The notes below the pieces were generated by a model. The model saw only the letters and a program-made list of their open reading frames with translations, ran no database searches and was not told where the DNA came from. The position numbers were made by a program, and so were the translations under genes. From Paragonimus skrjabini miyazakii (lineage: Eukaryota; Platyhelminthes; Trematoda; Plagiorchiida; Troglotrematidae), in NCBI GenBank assembly GCA_014338405.1, contig JTDE01021170.1, positions 34,336-98,335 of the forward strand: a stretch of 64,000 nucleotides of DNA, in the 5' to 3' direction. Below, one piece after another: positions 36,121 through 49,400 of this stretch (position 1 is its first letter; each line of letters opens with the position of its first letter).

Positions 36121-36755
36121 TCTAGGTCTAAGCAAGGAACGAGAGAGGCCTGAAGCCAAATGGCAAGAGACGGAACTTACCGGCTCAGTGTTACCACGGT
36201 TAGCTACATCTGTTGTGGGACCTGTGAAATAACTATCAGAAATGGAGGTCGGGAGGGGCTTGAGAACTCAATTTGATAGGACAGTGGGAGAGGGATCAGC
36301 AGTAGCATGTTTTCGCCTGTCCACCCTGCTGTATGCAGCGGATAAGGCGACCCGGTTTTTACTGCGAGACGGCCGATGCAGTATGGAATTACTTGTGTTG
36401 TGATTATTCATGGTTGTGTGTGGGCTGAGATACTGCCATGGCGCCCAGACCTAGACAGGAGAACGATTAGGGTTCTCAACCAAAGCCTTTGGATCAAAAT
36501 CCTACACCGCAAGGCAGCGGGTGGGTGGCAGTGTATCAGACCTGGTACACTTTTTTGAAAAAAGATGCTAACCTTCTTCCAACCCTTAACCTGGAGGACC
36601 AGAAGACTGGTTTGTCACACCTCTACGTATTGGCCTGCCTGGCATGAGTGACTCTATCAGTGTGGTGGCCACACCGTCCAGTTTAGCCCAACAAGTCAAG
36701 ATGCGCAAGCCGTCACACCGCGTCAAGCTCCAGTCTCGTTGTGACATTCTGGGAA

Positions 36756-39555
36756 ACTTATATGTTGAAAACTAAACAGCATTCAAAAGAAGCCGCAGCT
36801 CCAACACTGTTTTTCCAGAGAGACATTAGACACTATCACAGCAGTAGTGCACACCTCCGTCCTGATTGGCACTTGAACCTTGGTCTCCGGACGTCTGAGA
36901 CGAGCATGCTGATAAATAATCACTAGCGGCCGAAGACTTGAACAAGACAATTCGGCTGCTCCTAATGTGAGATCCACGATGTGGCAACCAACATGCTGGC
37001 CTCAGAAACTACCAATCAGAGCGAGAACGTGCACTATAAAAAATTATTTAACAAGAGCAAACCTAGAGCATAATGCTACATGTCCGAAAAAGACGAGATA
37101 GCAAGTCTATCAAAGTGTGAAGGTTCAAATAAACCTGAATGCCGTTCATTTTATTAAAAAATTAAGTTAGTTACGGTAGTCAGTAAGTGTTTGAGAGTAA
37201 GCGTACCATTACAGGTAATCAGTCTGCGATTGGATACTCACCAAGCCTGCACAAACATACCAGTACCTGAATACCGCGCCCTTTTCTACAGCCGTCGATG
37301 AACTCCATGAAGAAAACCAACGACGATCAAGCCAACACACACGCAGATTACCTCGTCAAAAGTATATTGTCTGGGTTTAGCTTTATCAAGGCTTTCTTAA
37401 GTCACAGAAATCCGCTAGTATATATCCGGAAAGCTTTTGAGTTCGAGACAAAAAGACATTATCTCATATATGATCTGCTTTGTAAATCCTTGAAGTGAAT
37501 CTAAAGACAAGTTGGTGTTTTACATATAAACCCTTAGTAAGATGGATTAAAAAGTTGTGTGAGCTCGAACAACATCCAACCGGAGTATGACCTAGCAGAT
37601 CACGTTACAGCAAGCCCGACAGCTCTAAACATCGATTCAGATCCTGACCATAACGATGATCTGATTGCGCACCCAAATGGCTCTTATCGTTTTGACGATG
37701 AGACCACGGGAAGACGATGGATGGACTGTGCAGTACATGAATGAAAACACACTAACCACTGTACAACACTGTGTGCGTACGTGAAGGAGGGAGGAAAGAG
37801 AAAACAGCAAGGCAAATTTGTGAACCACACATTTCTGAGAAACAGGACTCACTTTCACCGAAACCACTTCGGTTGTTAGTTGCGAAACCGACAACAGTGC
37901 GTTCAGTAACCGGTTGACTGTTTCAATGGAGTCCAGAATTGTTCTACTGTAGAACGCAAAAACAGAAAACAATGAACGACCAATGTTCGATTATAACATA
38001 AGACAAAGGTAAAGCGACTACCGACAAACCACAAGGATGAGGAGACTATTTTCAGTCTTTTGCTCACTTCCAGACTCAGCATACAGTCGAGATTATTCAC
38101 AATCAGATTGATGTGTTGACTTGTAAGGAAAAACATATTCTAACCAAAAACAACTAGTCCCCAGTGAATAGCGACCAAACAGATCACAGTCATGTAGAAA
38201 TAGCCACAATAAGAGGACACTAGCACAGGTATGAGCTAACTTTACATAGAGTAATCATCGACACTTAATTGACAGACAGCACCGGCCAACCTTGGTCAGC
38301 GAGGATCAAGAACCTCCACAGCATCTGGATGTCCAGTGTTTCCATCCAAATACCAGCAGTCACACTGGGCAGCAATGGGTGATGAGGCAAACGCCGGTAT
38401 GCGGAATACATTACCTATCCAGCGCAGACTACATTTTCATCATTTCAGTTAAGAACTACGAACTTGGAAATTTCTTAATTGCATGCCAACAGACTGTTTC
38501 ACTGTTCATAAAATCACCCTACTCCTTTGATTAAAAGTTGCAGAGATGATCGAATACCGAGAATCCATGTGCACCGTCCGATCGAAGCGGGTGCAGCCTG
38601 CATTATTAGAGCGACATCGAACTCACCATAATCGGTCTGTGCAGCCGCACAAAACAATGAAAAGTAGTGAATGGAAAACGTGTTGTCACTAGGCTGACGA
38701 ATACCACGTTAGCAACATGACATTCTCATGAGATAACACTTTCTAGGGTAGCAATACCATCCAGTCTCAGGCAGCCTAACTTTAGTAACAAGGGCGGGAC
38801 AAGTATCAAGTCCATCTTGTGGCAACACTAGCACTCCATGCAGACAAGCTATATCATTCAACCTACTTAAGGTGACCCACACACTGACTGTTGAAGAATA
38901 AAGTGGGATGAATTCGTCCGAAAATTCAAATCTGGTCAACATCCTACCTGGAAGGCGCTCCATTCCACGATCTTCAGAGCCTCCGAGTGTCATTTAGGAA
39001 ATACCATGTATCAAGTGGACAAATAGGAAGAGAAAGATCGAACGCCCCAACAGATACCAAATAAGGTATAGAACGCAAGAGATAGTTGCCCATAAATGCG
39101 TAATACACATGCAAAGAAAACACATAACGACGTGCACAAATAGATACACTTCACTGGAACACCTCTACAATGAGGGCAGTGCTAGCAAACACGTCACGCA
39201 AACCGTTGGGTGCCAAATTACTACGACCGTTGATTAGCAAACAAATACGTAAGCTCCATTGTCTGTCCTGAAGTGAAAATACAGTCGACAGGACAGCGAC
39301 CAGGTCAGAAACCGGTCTGTATTACTCGTATACGGATACCTCTATGCTTCAGATATCACCAATTTATAAGGCCTGTAAGTTTATCAGATTTGACAGAGAT
39401 AACGTGTGATTACGATTTGTTCATCCCCTGCCTACATATTTTTTTAAGTTACGCACCCAATAAGTGGTACGATTATAGAGAGGAACGTTACTCAAAATTA
39501 TACAAAACTACTAAATCACTTTCCCTGTAGGACTGACTACTTCAGTGACTGACGT
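36756..39555. other. Gene-free stretch
   Basis: No recognised gene. Weakly protein-like frames are 37559-37744 (plus, acidic, 61 codons) and 38709-38993 (minus, 94 codons, with a donor-like CAGGTAGGA inside). Neither has a motif, and they are not called as exons. Confidence 0.4.
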
Positions 39556-39757
39556 AAATCGAGGTGTAGGCGCCTTGATGTTGTATGTTTGAATGTAGAC
39601 GTAGCTATTTGTTTAGTGGTTAGGTCCCCCTCCCCTTCCCTTTTTTCCTTCTCTCTTCCTATGGAGGGTTTGCTTTTTCTTCTTCGTGGTTGTGTGGCAG
39701 TTAGGCATCAGTGTAAACCACTGTTGTATTTCTGTCTATGATGATGATGATGATGAA
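39556..39757 (+). mobile_element. RTE-1 3' UTR fragment
   Basis: Plus-strand RTE-1 tail only: the GTAGACGTAGCTATTTG block, the CCCTCCCCTTCCC pyrimidine tract, GTGGCAGTTAGGCATCAGTG and a terminal (ATG)n run at 39738-39757. It shares with the 28.9-kb fragment an upstream block GTGTAGGCnCCTTGATGTTG that is absent from the 63-kb copy, suggesting a subfamily. Confidence 0.85.
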
Positions 39758-41199
39758 CAGAAATCACGAGTGTTTTTATTAGGTGAGCTTGGGTTCTCTC
39801 TGATTAGACTTCAATTCGTCCTTATTCCCTCCTATGCTTCGTGCAGCTAATACGTTGTACTAGATATGACAAATATACATACGTATGGACACGTTAGCAA
39901 CAGAACAAACTTGGATTCATTCTGCCGTTACTTTACCACTAACATCATGCGCAATTCAGCAGCGATTGACAATACCTCATAATCTAGGAATAACTAGTCC
40001 AGTGTAATGAGCAAGAGGATAACGAACCCTTATTTGTAACACATCTACGTACGACATCAAACATTCGAAAAACAACTCAGTCAAATGAGATTAGGACGGT
40101 ATCCGCAAGACAGCCTATTGATGGCTTTCATTGCTCGAAATGATTTGTGTCCCCACTTCACAAACAACGGCGACGTAATAAACTCAACTGATGATGACTT
40201 CTCATAAAAACGGCAGAAGCGGATCGTGAAAATCCCGGTGCCTTCACTTCAAGAGACAAACGCATAGCAACCTATTTTCAATGTCAAAGTCAAGTCAATA
40301 TTTGTCCAATTTTACAGTGATTACCTAAAATGGTAAATGATATCCTTACTGATTAATCTAAATATCCGACACGTTGGGTAATCGAAAATGAGGAATTAGA
40401 AAAGTGGCATGAAACCCATCAATCGATATTTTTATTAATCAGTACTACCACCTACAGAATCATTCCTACATCCATCAGTCCGCCGAACCAGTAAACGATC
40501 GCATTCAATGAGTACCAATTTTTCAATGAGCATCACTGTGACCGTTTCCGTCAGAGTGGCTACAGCGTTTTAAGCCTGATCATATTAGTATAAATATTAT
40601 GAAGCCTAAGGGACACGAACACAGTTCGGACCGAGTGAAACCAGTCGGACAAAGGGGGGGGGGGGGCAATAACCTTAAGGATAGATACGTATCAGGTATA
40701 GGCACGCATCGAACGCCCCAGGAAGACCATTAGTAATTAACGCTTAGCTCCAATCACGCTTCCCATCAGTTATCACATACCCAGTACAATCAGATCTCCA
40801 GCATGCTTTTAGATGTGATTCAGCGTGAATAACCAACTAGTATGGAAGAAAGAAAAGAATGGTGTTCACTCGCCAGACATGAAAAGTTAACAACATACAG
40901 CGGACTACCCCAAGCCAAGTAGAATAAAGTTACTAAGTACTTCATGCGGAAAAATGTTTAACGTGATACGCTAAGAATGAACGAGAGATTTTGCAAAAAT
41001 ATTGATATGTTCACGACATACCCATCATGTGTTTACTCCATTTAGCAAGTAATATGAAACTATTCGCAAAAGAAAGGCAACTATCGACCTGCCGCCAAAC
41101 GGTACCAAACTGTAATAGAATTCTGCGGTGTAGCTAGGATCACGACCGTGGAACCACATGTGACGATATGTATGCTAAACAGAAAAAAATGATGGTAAA
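39758..41199. other. Gene-free stretch with a G13 run
   Basis: Nothing recognised apart from a run of 13 G at 40654-40666. Confidence 0.45.
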
Positions 41200-41640
41200 A
41201 TGATCTGCGGCGCACTGGCTGCTGTATTTTTCAATATACAAAGATCGAAACGATCGTATAAATACAGATTATTGGTCTCCCGTTACAATATTAGCCGCCG
41301 AGAACGATCGATAATCGTGTTATTCAGAAGTCGTCGATGCAGAGGATTGCAGTGTACTCGTATAAGGGAAATGTCCTCAATTTTAAAGGACAATCAACAA
41401 CAGTTGATTGCTTCACCTAGATGTTTCAACAAGATGCTTGCAGTGTATCAGGATATCACACATATATACGTGAACAAAAATGCATCTGACCGAATGGTAT
41501 TGGGAATCCAAACGTCATTCGCCAAAATGACAACAAATAATAGTCTACAGAAAAAACTCTATCTAGTGACAGAAAAACTGGTAAAATCCAATCAAGCTGA
41601 TGAACTGGTAATTATACTGTTGTGTGCATACGGTTTCTGA
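41200..41640 (+). CDS. Unknown 146-codon open reading frame
   Basis: It starts with ATG and ends with TGA. The N-terminal third is very rich in Arg (RSKRSYKYRLLVSRYN, SRRERS, RSRRCRG); the rest is a balanced, helix-like protein (CFNKMLAVYQDITHIYVNK, then SLQKKLYLVTEKLVKSNQAD). I recognise no family. An acceptor-like TTGCAG (about 41348-41353) and a donor-like CTGGTAATT near 41605 would make the second part a single exon of about 255 bases. It is the second-longest frame in the window without transposon motifs. Chance cannot be excluded. Confidence 0.28.
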   Translation: MICGALAAVFFNIQRSKRSYKYRLLVSRYNISRRERSIIVLFRSRRCRGLQCTRIREMSSILKDNQQQLIASPRCFNKMLAVYQDITHIYVNKNASDRMVLGIQTSFAKMTTNNSLQKKLYLVTEKLVKSNQADELVIILLCAYGF

Positions 41641-42070
41641 ATAAATGGTTTGTAGACCAACACGGAGCACGGTCATCATCGTCAAAAACTCACGTGACGT
41701 AAACGCCGGTTCCCCACAGGAGGTGAACAAATGCAGTGTGAATCACATGAATAACAGGTGTTTATCTGTTTACAAGCAAGTAAATGTCACGTGAGTGGAG
41801 TCCGATGGTATGCAGGACAACTCACTTTGGAGATAAAAGCTATACTTAGGCATCATCATCAACTCATACTTCCGAGAAAATCCACGAATAAGATTGCGTT
41901 AAGTGACAGTTATAAATCAATCCAAGATAACAACCGTTCGATCATTTTAAACGTTTTTTTGCGCATGGCGTGATGAGACGTAGTATTTTAGGTCACGCAG
42001 AATTGGTTGAATGCGCGCCATATCGCAAAGCTAGACGTGACTGCTGTTTTGATTTGAGTAAGTGACAACA

Positions 42071-42118
42071 CTCCTGAAGAGGGCCACCCGAGGTGGTTGA
42101 AACGTAGAATATTACAAC
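42071..42118 (+). ncRNA. Hammerhead-like motif, probable PLE terminal-repeat fragment
   Basis: CTGAAGA (42074-42080, fits CUGANGA), then a hairpin CCACC-CGA-GGTGG (42084-42096) that can extend by two G-T pairs, then GAAAC (42099-42103). These are the conserved half-cores and stem II of a hammerhead. The stem III and NUH cleavage site that should follow are not clear. Similar CTGAnGA-hairpin-GAAACG sequences mark the terminal repeats of Penelope-like elements, so this may be an isolated fragment of one. Confidence 0.4.
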
Positions 42119-42125
42119 TTGCTCA

Positions 42126-45100
42126 TAACATTGTGTTATTCTCAATCCATTTATCAATAAGTGAAACGTCATTAGTTTGGAAGTTTATTTTGTAAAGTTA
42201 GAAGGCAATGTCGAAAAAAAAAAGATTTTAGATTTCATGCAACTTATGAATCGAACTACCTACAAACGTCACTCTAATTGGAAAAAGATCATAAGTATTG
42301 TTTGATAGTCTACTGACAAAATGATTCATTACGTTATTCTGCGATCGGATTTACCAGTTACAGCATGGTCATACTGCAATAAACTGGAAGTGGTTCACCA
42401 GGAACTGCTAACGTAACAACCAGCGCTGATTAACGGGAAGGGTCTAATTATTTGGAATGACCGCCAAAAGGCTGACTGCAAAAATAGTCTTTAAGAGTTC
42501 GCCTCGATTGGATAATAAAACCCCACACCAGCCATCACATTTGTGGGAAGACAAACTAACGGAATACCAGTTTTCTCTCAAACGCAAACGCCTCTAAGAC
42601 CAAATCTATCTTGACAATGATCATGAAGTTTTTCTGCAGTTTAAAAATTCCACAATGTAAACAGGCAGCACAAATACACTTGTATCTCATTGATAAAAGT
42701 GTGCTGAGCATAACTCCGTGTAAAAAAAACTATGACGTGTGATCGAGTTGCACTAGTACAAACTTTATGTTGTAAGAATTAAGTAATGTTCAGAATTATC
42801 TAATACATAAGGAATACAGTAGAAGCACAAAATGAGCATAATGCGACAAAACAATGTGAAATCTCATCCAACAAAACCATCGCATATTTATAAAGGACAA
42901 TAAGCAAAAATAAGGACCTACAGTAGATGGACGAAAACGCAGACTACACCATTATGAATTCGACTAGGTACAAGCAAAATTACGAAAACGTCCACACGGT
43001 AACTGCTATTATTAACAGTATTAGTAATACTAGTATTAGTGGTAGTGGTAGTAGCAACAGTAATACCAAGCTCTAAGAAAATGAGTTCAGGAGTCATTAA
43101 AATTTTAGTCAGGTAAAGAAGAATAAAACAGTTGCACGCTTAGGTACAACCATGTACAAGCCTGAGTGCTGACCTCCTTACTGGGCTGAGTAAAGGTTGT
43201 AACAGTTCTGAGAGAACCGGTTGACTTTTGTCAACAGACTGCTTTCGGATGAGATGACGTTCGTAAAATACATTGGACCAGAAATTGAAAGCTCATATTC
43301 ATGACATAAAGGTATTTCTCTATAAAAAAAAAACAACAAGGACCAAATCAACAGTTTAAACAATAAGGAAGTGTGCAGTCATTAACAAATCTTAGAGTGA
43401 AGTAACCAAGGCGTAAAATTATTTTGAAAGGAACTACATACAAATGGAATGCCTTCACTTTCATGGAACATCCTTAATGTGCTATGGAATCGTAATAATG
43501 GAAGCACCTTAAATACGTTACCTACATATATATTATATGTATACATATATGTGTGTATGTGTATATATGTGTATTATATATATATATCGTATATATGTAA
43601 TGTGATGTTGACGACTGTCAATAACGAGTAGACACATAACTGTGCACAATTTGAAGCATTCAAGTGTTGAAACACTCGTTCAAGTCAATCAATCTGTACA
43701 GCAATAGGGCAAAACAAGTCAGATCGGACAGATAAAGGTAATATTCACAAAACACTCATACAGTACACCTAAGAACCATCTCACTACAATAACGGTTTGT
43801 GAAAAATTACCTAGATTGAAGTTTGAACCCTATGGGGCCGGTTCACCATAATCACCATAGACCGCGAGACACTTGTGTTTGACACAAGTTTAACTTGTAT
43901 ACGACCAAAGTCCGTATATAAAACAATCCGACTACACGAATAAACACGTGAGCAAAACAGACGGGAACCAGTATACTAATCATAAGGACATGACGGAAAA
44001 TAAAGGCTCATCAATTTTTTTTCCAAATGACAGTCGTACATCACGCAAGGGTACATTGACTGTGCATTAACAGTTGTGTCAAATCTCCAGAGTATGTATG
44101 GCGAACGGTCGGTAAAAGGTCCAAACTTGGCATTCTAGATAATAAATAATAATGTTAGTAGCAAAGAAGATGTGTGGAGTCTGACAAGTAGACAACAGCA
44201 TCGATTAAACGTCTTATCAATCAATGAACCTGTTCATCACAATCAGTAATGGAAATACAGCGGAAAACTGTGAGAACAAGCGCAATGACGGGATCACCAA
44301 ACTTAAGATTGATCGGAGAAGAGCTTATGCAACAATTCGTACAGGACTCACATCCGACTTTCAACATAAAATATCACTGACGAGGTGACCTAGTTTAATG
44401 TAACGAAAACAGCGTGCGGTTCACCGTTAGTAACTAAACTATTCTTTCGGCTTCAACCGTAGATGAGTACCAGACTTATTACCAAACTGATATAAGGTCT
44501 GGCTAAGAGGCAAGGCAACCTACGCGATGCTCGTTCTTTGTGACCCGCCCAGTAAAGAATGCACAATCGAACCTTTATATAACATTCGTTGTAAACGACT
44601 GAGATAAACAAAGCAACCATTGCCATGAAGCACAACAGTGTGCAAATTAACTACTGCAACTTGGGGGCACTCTATTGACAGAATGAACATGGTCCACATT
44701 ATAACCAGTTCATCCGAGTCCATCCTTATTCTACCGGAAAATAGCTGAAAACAACGACAGGGGTTATTGCGACCAGTCAGTCTCTGTGTGCAAAAAAATA
44801 AATCCTCTTAAGGCTGAAAAACTGACTGACGACTAACTCCAGCAGCCTGCGCGAGGAACTAAAAACTAAACAAAATTCACAGGTAATTTTACGAAACGTC
44901 ACAATTAGTTTCAACAACAAAATTTTTTACTGATTCTGTTCGTGACTTCCAGAATATGGAGATTAGGTATGTGTGGAATTAGAGCCACGCAGTGAAAACC
45001 ATAGGAAAAGTGAGGTCAGTTGGGGGCAAATAAACGTTTGTACAGGAATATAGAAGGAAACAGGAATATAACAAATTTAGTGATAACTGAACAAAGGTGG

Positions 45101-46284
45101 TGCACTACGCCAAACAGAATCTGATCTGGAAAGTCTTCACACATTGCAAAATGATCGAAAATGATAAAAGCAACGGACAGTTGTAGAAATAACCACAAAC
45201 ACCAGACAGATTTTTAGATGATGTAACGAAAGCATAAAATCCATACTATACTGCCACTCAAAACACCCTCATATAGTTATCAGACAGAAGTCCAAGTACA
45301 GGCCTACCAGTCAAGTACACAACATTCCGTAGCATAACAACATATTTGGATGTGGAAGGTTAGAGAGAGATTGTGGAACTGCTCGAGTAAGGCGGATGAG
45401 AAAAATCGAGCAGGATGTTTAGTACCTAACAGTGGAACATTTGTAAATTTGATTTTAAAATGTTTGAGAGGACGAATTGTCGTAAATGCTAAATGAGGGG
45501 AGAGGGAGAGGAGGAATGCAACAGGGTTCAGCAAGGACGAGCTAAATTGGCTATGATTGACAAAACAGTCGCATATATAAGGCTGTTAGTTGATGAATGA
45601 ATACGAAACTGGCTGACGATGACCTTAACGTAAGAACCAGCTAGCTTGTTTCGTACTTATTTATTAGTCTTCATAATTGACAGGACCAATAGCAGCCTCC
45701 GCCACTGTACTCACGGATATGAGTGAAAGTTGAACACGATTGGGTAACTGAGCCAGTACTGTTGCTGATATTATTGTACGCCCGATCAAACTCAAACACA
45801 TGCAATCAGATCTGCGGTCCAAGGCACTTCCAGCGGTGTGTGCACTTCGGTTAAAGTCAAAAATTCCTTTAATCTCCAACAAGATGCATTATACTTGCAA
45901 CATTTAGAAGTCCAGATAAGAGTAGAGTTGGTATAAAAATTCCTTCGCTCTTTGACCGTCACGTTAGAGTGCAACCAACTTGAGTGTACGAAGCGTTAAT
46001 TTTGATTCATCGGTCCACACCACACTAGCCTGGTTCATCGCTGAAGAAACCAAGCACAGCGTCACCTTCCGCCGAAAAATCGGTTGCTTACATGTCACTT
46101 AGAACATGACATTAAAATCTGACATGCCTTCTGTATTGATAGGTTAACTGACCCTGAGACACCAGTGGGTTGGAATCGAACTGAGATCACCATGGAATTG
46201 AGTTGATATAGGCCCTGCATTCAAACAACCGTATTCTACTATGCGTTGCAGCCCATGGCGAATCGCTACAGGCAAACTTGTTGA
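42126..46284. other. Gene-free stretch with microsatellites
   Basis: No gene recognised. 43005-43070 is an imperfect TAG/TAT triplet array. The reverse complement of 46010-46030 encodes VWTDESKLTL, reminiscent of a Tc1/mariner catalytic block, but the surroundings do not support it. Confidence 0.4.
43523..43600. repeat. TA/TG-rich microsatellite
   Basis: A mixed (TA)n and (TG)n/(TATG)n array, strongly AT-rich and partly self-complementary. Confidence 0.9.
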
Positions 46285-46480
46285 TCTTTCGTTTTCATGC
46301 AACTCGACTGTTTTGTGCTTATTTTCTTTCCGTTCTCTACCTTCGTTACAGAGTTGCATTTATTCATTCTTCTGCAATTTCGTGGACCATCAGCAGCAGC
46401 CTGAGCTATTATGCCCACGGGTACGGCGCAAAGCTGAAAATGTCACTGCTGCTGCTGCTGGAGATGATGATTCTCATTTG
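46285..46480 (+). mobile_element. RTE-2 3' UTR fragment
   Basis: Aligns with 53865-54033, the end of the large RTE-2 copy (shared blocks TTCCTTC/TTTCCGT, TCTGCAA, TGGACCAT, and a terminal GAGATGATGA-type tail). A (CTG)5 run at 46446-46461 precedes the tail. Only the tail is present, so it is a strongly 5'-truncated copy. Confidence 0.65.
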
Positions 46481-49400
46481 AGCATTCAATATCAGCGATA
46501 TATATTGTGGTTTTCCAAAGCTTCAACAGCCCAGCAGTTTATCCGAACTGCTTAAAACATATCGGGTGATTGCCATTTTGGTCTCCAGTAGACAGGACGT
46601 AGACTGTTAGAAGGACAGATAAACAATGAATCGATCGGTGTATTGTATGGCTGACCCTGAGACGTTGTGCGTACTTCTCATTATGGATCAATACTTAAAT
46701 CTACGCCGAGCTATCGTATTGAGGATGAGATGTAAACCAACAGTAACCTCCGAATATTCAAAAGCGAATATCTAAGAGCAAAACAATATGATAATAGGGC
46801 TGTCTGCAAGAAAAAGTGAGAACCATTATTGTCGGTTGACCCCACAGTCAGCAACAGGTGCTCAGGGTAATTCTAATACATCATATATAATTACAAACAC
46901 TAAAAGAGGATAACCAAAGGCAGTTAGTTAAGAGGTTGTATTTTTCTTAAACCTACGAGACTACGGGGAACTTAATACGGCCACCATGGTTGATCGCAAC
47001 ATTAGCAATCAGATGTACTAAATTTGAGTTTTGTTTTTGTTGAAGTACGTCATCTGTGCATGTTCTTACAACAACCGCGTTCTGGACTGTGGTCAACGAT
47101 CTCAAGAGGCAACCGAATTGATCACTGCGTTAATGACTTCACACTAGACGTGATCAAATTATCAAACCTAATGGTTAATCATACTAGCATGTAAATGATG
47201 CTCATATTTCCCGATCGTTTTCAGGGGAGATAAAGCAAATGTCTCGTTAACCCTGACCGATAACTGTCACAATTAGGACTTTTCAGGAAAGTTAAAAACA
47301 CAACGTATTGGTCACTGTCAAGAGGTTGGAGATTAGACTGCCGTAAACTGAACATTACTTGTATTTGGCCGCAGCCCTCGTACTCATCCAGGTCCTACCG
47401 AAAAGAAACATTAGACTTACAGGTTGCTGAGGTTGAGTTTGGTCTTTTCGAAAAGGGCTGACTGAAGCTCTACACAAATTTTAAAGTCGTCAGCAAATGT
47501 GAGAAATGTCAAAATCACGCTAACCTTTAATTATTCACACGCAGAATAAAATCGAACCGTTCATTCGTTCTGGATAGCTTACTACCAGCTTTGGAGAAAA
47601 GACCGTTTATATTGATCTAACAAACTGTTAACGAAGGGAATCGTTTAATAAGAACGTAGCACACGTGCGCGAATGATCGTGTTACAGCCTAAGATTCACG
47701 TTCATTGGTGATCTGCATACCCAGAAGTGGGAACCATCAAAGTCAGAAATTTGCGTGTCCCATAAGCTCTACAATGCGGGGATTCTATCTGGAAAACTAC
47801 TACGATAGAACACATGGTTAAAACCATGTGTTCTATCGTAGTAGTTATTATGAAATAATAGTACTGAGAAAACGTTGACAAAACAGCTAACCCTGAATTC
47901 AGGTGTTTATTGGGCTGCAGCTAAGCTACCAATGAAACAACGGGCGAGTCGCCAAGGAATAACACTTCCTTTTAGTTTCTATCAACCTTGTTGGCACACT
48001 GCTAATGAAGCGACTTAGTCAGAAGTCAATCTTACAACACAACAAATTCACGCGTTTGTACTCCAAGTTAGGTGTTTTAATGAAAGGTTTACGCGCGAAC
48101 TTTCGAATGTCTTAAAACAGCCTAGATTAGATTAAAATACCATAGTTGGGGATATCCAGATTATCCTATCACGATAACCCAACTACTGTCTCAATAATCA
48201 CCGACGTGATACTAGAAAACGATACCCTGGAAACGCACACAGTAGCACTTGAACGAATGTGCCAATTAGTTTCATATTTTCACATACTATTGCAATAATC
48301 AATTAAAGAAAGAGAAAATTGATCATATCCACATTTTTCGCGCACTCAAGATTGACCAATCTTATCTGATGCACACCAATTCAGTAACGGATAACAACTA
48401 TGTGTTGAGAACAAGTAGCAAAATCTTGACCAATTTTACTCGGTCAATCAGTGGTTAGATAAGACATTCCAGACTATACTTCGGCGGAAACCAAGACAAC
48501 GTTAGGGTATAAATTACAGGGCTAAGAGTTGCTTTCAACTCTTTTTAACGATTATACTAAAAACTTCTTGTCTGCATTGATTAGACAAATTCTTTGCGTA
48601 TGTGAAGCTGGAGGTGCACCTCATGACAGCTGATTGCCAACATTAGCTCGAAAAAAGCAAATCATCACGTGCCACATGAGGAAGTGTTACACTACTCTCA
48701 ATGACATCCAATGTACACGAGGTTCCCGGAACCCGAAAAGAAAAAAATGCGAAAATGACAGGTGGGTTTCAACCTAGTCACTTGTGCATTCGTCACACAT
48801 TCGTCTTGTGACACACTGGAACAACGGAATCCCCTTTCCCACGCAAAAGTCGAAATTCCTTTTGAAATAAAAGCTGTCGTTGACCCGGCTGTTCATCGAC
48901 CACCCTGGATCCAATTTAACTGTCGAGGAACTCCCGTGAAATGTGAGATTTTTTCGAATCTCCGTATGTCTGTTTTAGGCGCAGAATTCGCATCTCGGAC
49001 GACCTACGCATCAAGTGATATTCGACAGGAGAATGCGATCTTTCTACTATACTACAGCAATGTGACAAACGACGCCCCGTAATGGAAACCAGGAGCTCCT
49101 GGGGATTTCGGATAGCGACTTCCATCAAATAGTAAATCGACTGAGAAGAAATCCAGGGACGACACTGAATAATTTAGCTGAACCATAGTTTACGGTACAA
49201 AAAAGACGGTTTATTCGCGAAGATGCGCATAAGCATCCAGATTTCTACTGACTATATAGGTAACACGGGCCCATCGGCATGTATTTTGGAAATTGCACCG
49301 CGCATTTGATAACTGAACCAATGAAATTAAACGGGATCGAGATGTCGACTACCAGATTGGAAACAGTGTGGCCATCCATATTGTAAACTGGAAACACATT

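Larger units (their letters stand above)
32651..36755 (-). mobile_element. RTE-1 non-LTR retrotransposon, nearly full length, broken
   Basis: The most complete element in the window. From 5' to 3' on the minus strand it has a G+C-rich 5' region (about 36755-36160), an apurinic-like endonuclease, a linker, a reverse transcriptase, a C-terminal region and a 3' UTR ending in a (TGATGA)n tail at about 32651-32667. A 230-base SINE-like element interrupts the 3' UTR (32818-33048). The 5' boundary is a guess from the change in base composition. The reading frame is broken at least four times, so it is inactive but recent enough that long blocks remain readable. Confidence 0.85.

Noticed and set aside
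45960..46100. Tc1/mariner-like VWTDESKLTL on the minus strand
   Set aside because: Only one short block fits; neither the second Asp block, nor terminal inverted repeats, nor TA target sites were found.
48762..49082. 106-codon plus-strand ORF as a possible exon
   Set aside because: It starts with GTG, has no motif, no convincing splice pair for the frame as a whole, and lies within the range of chance frames.
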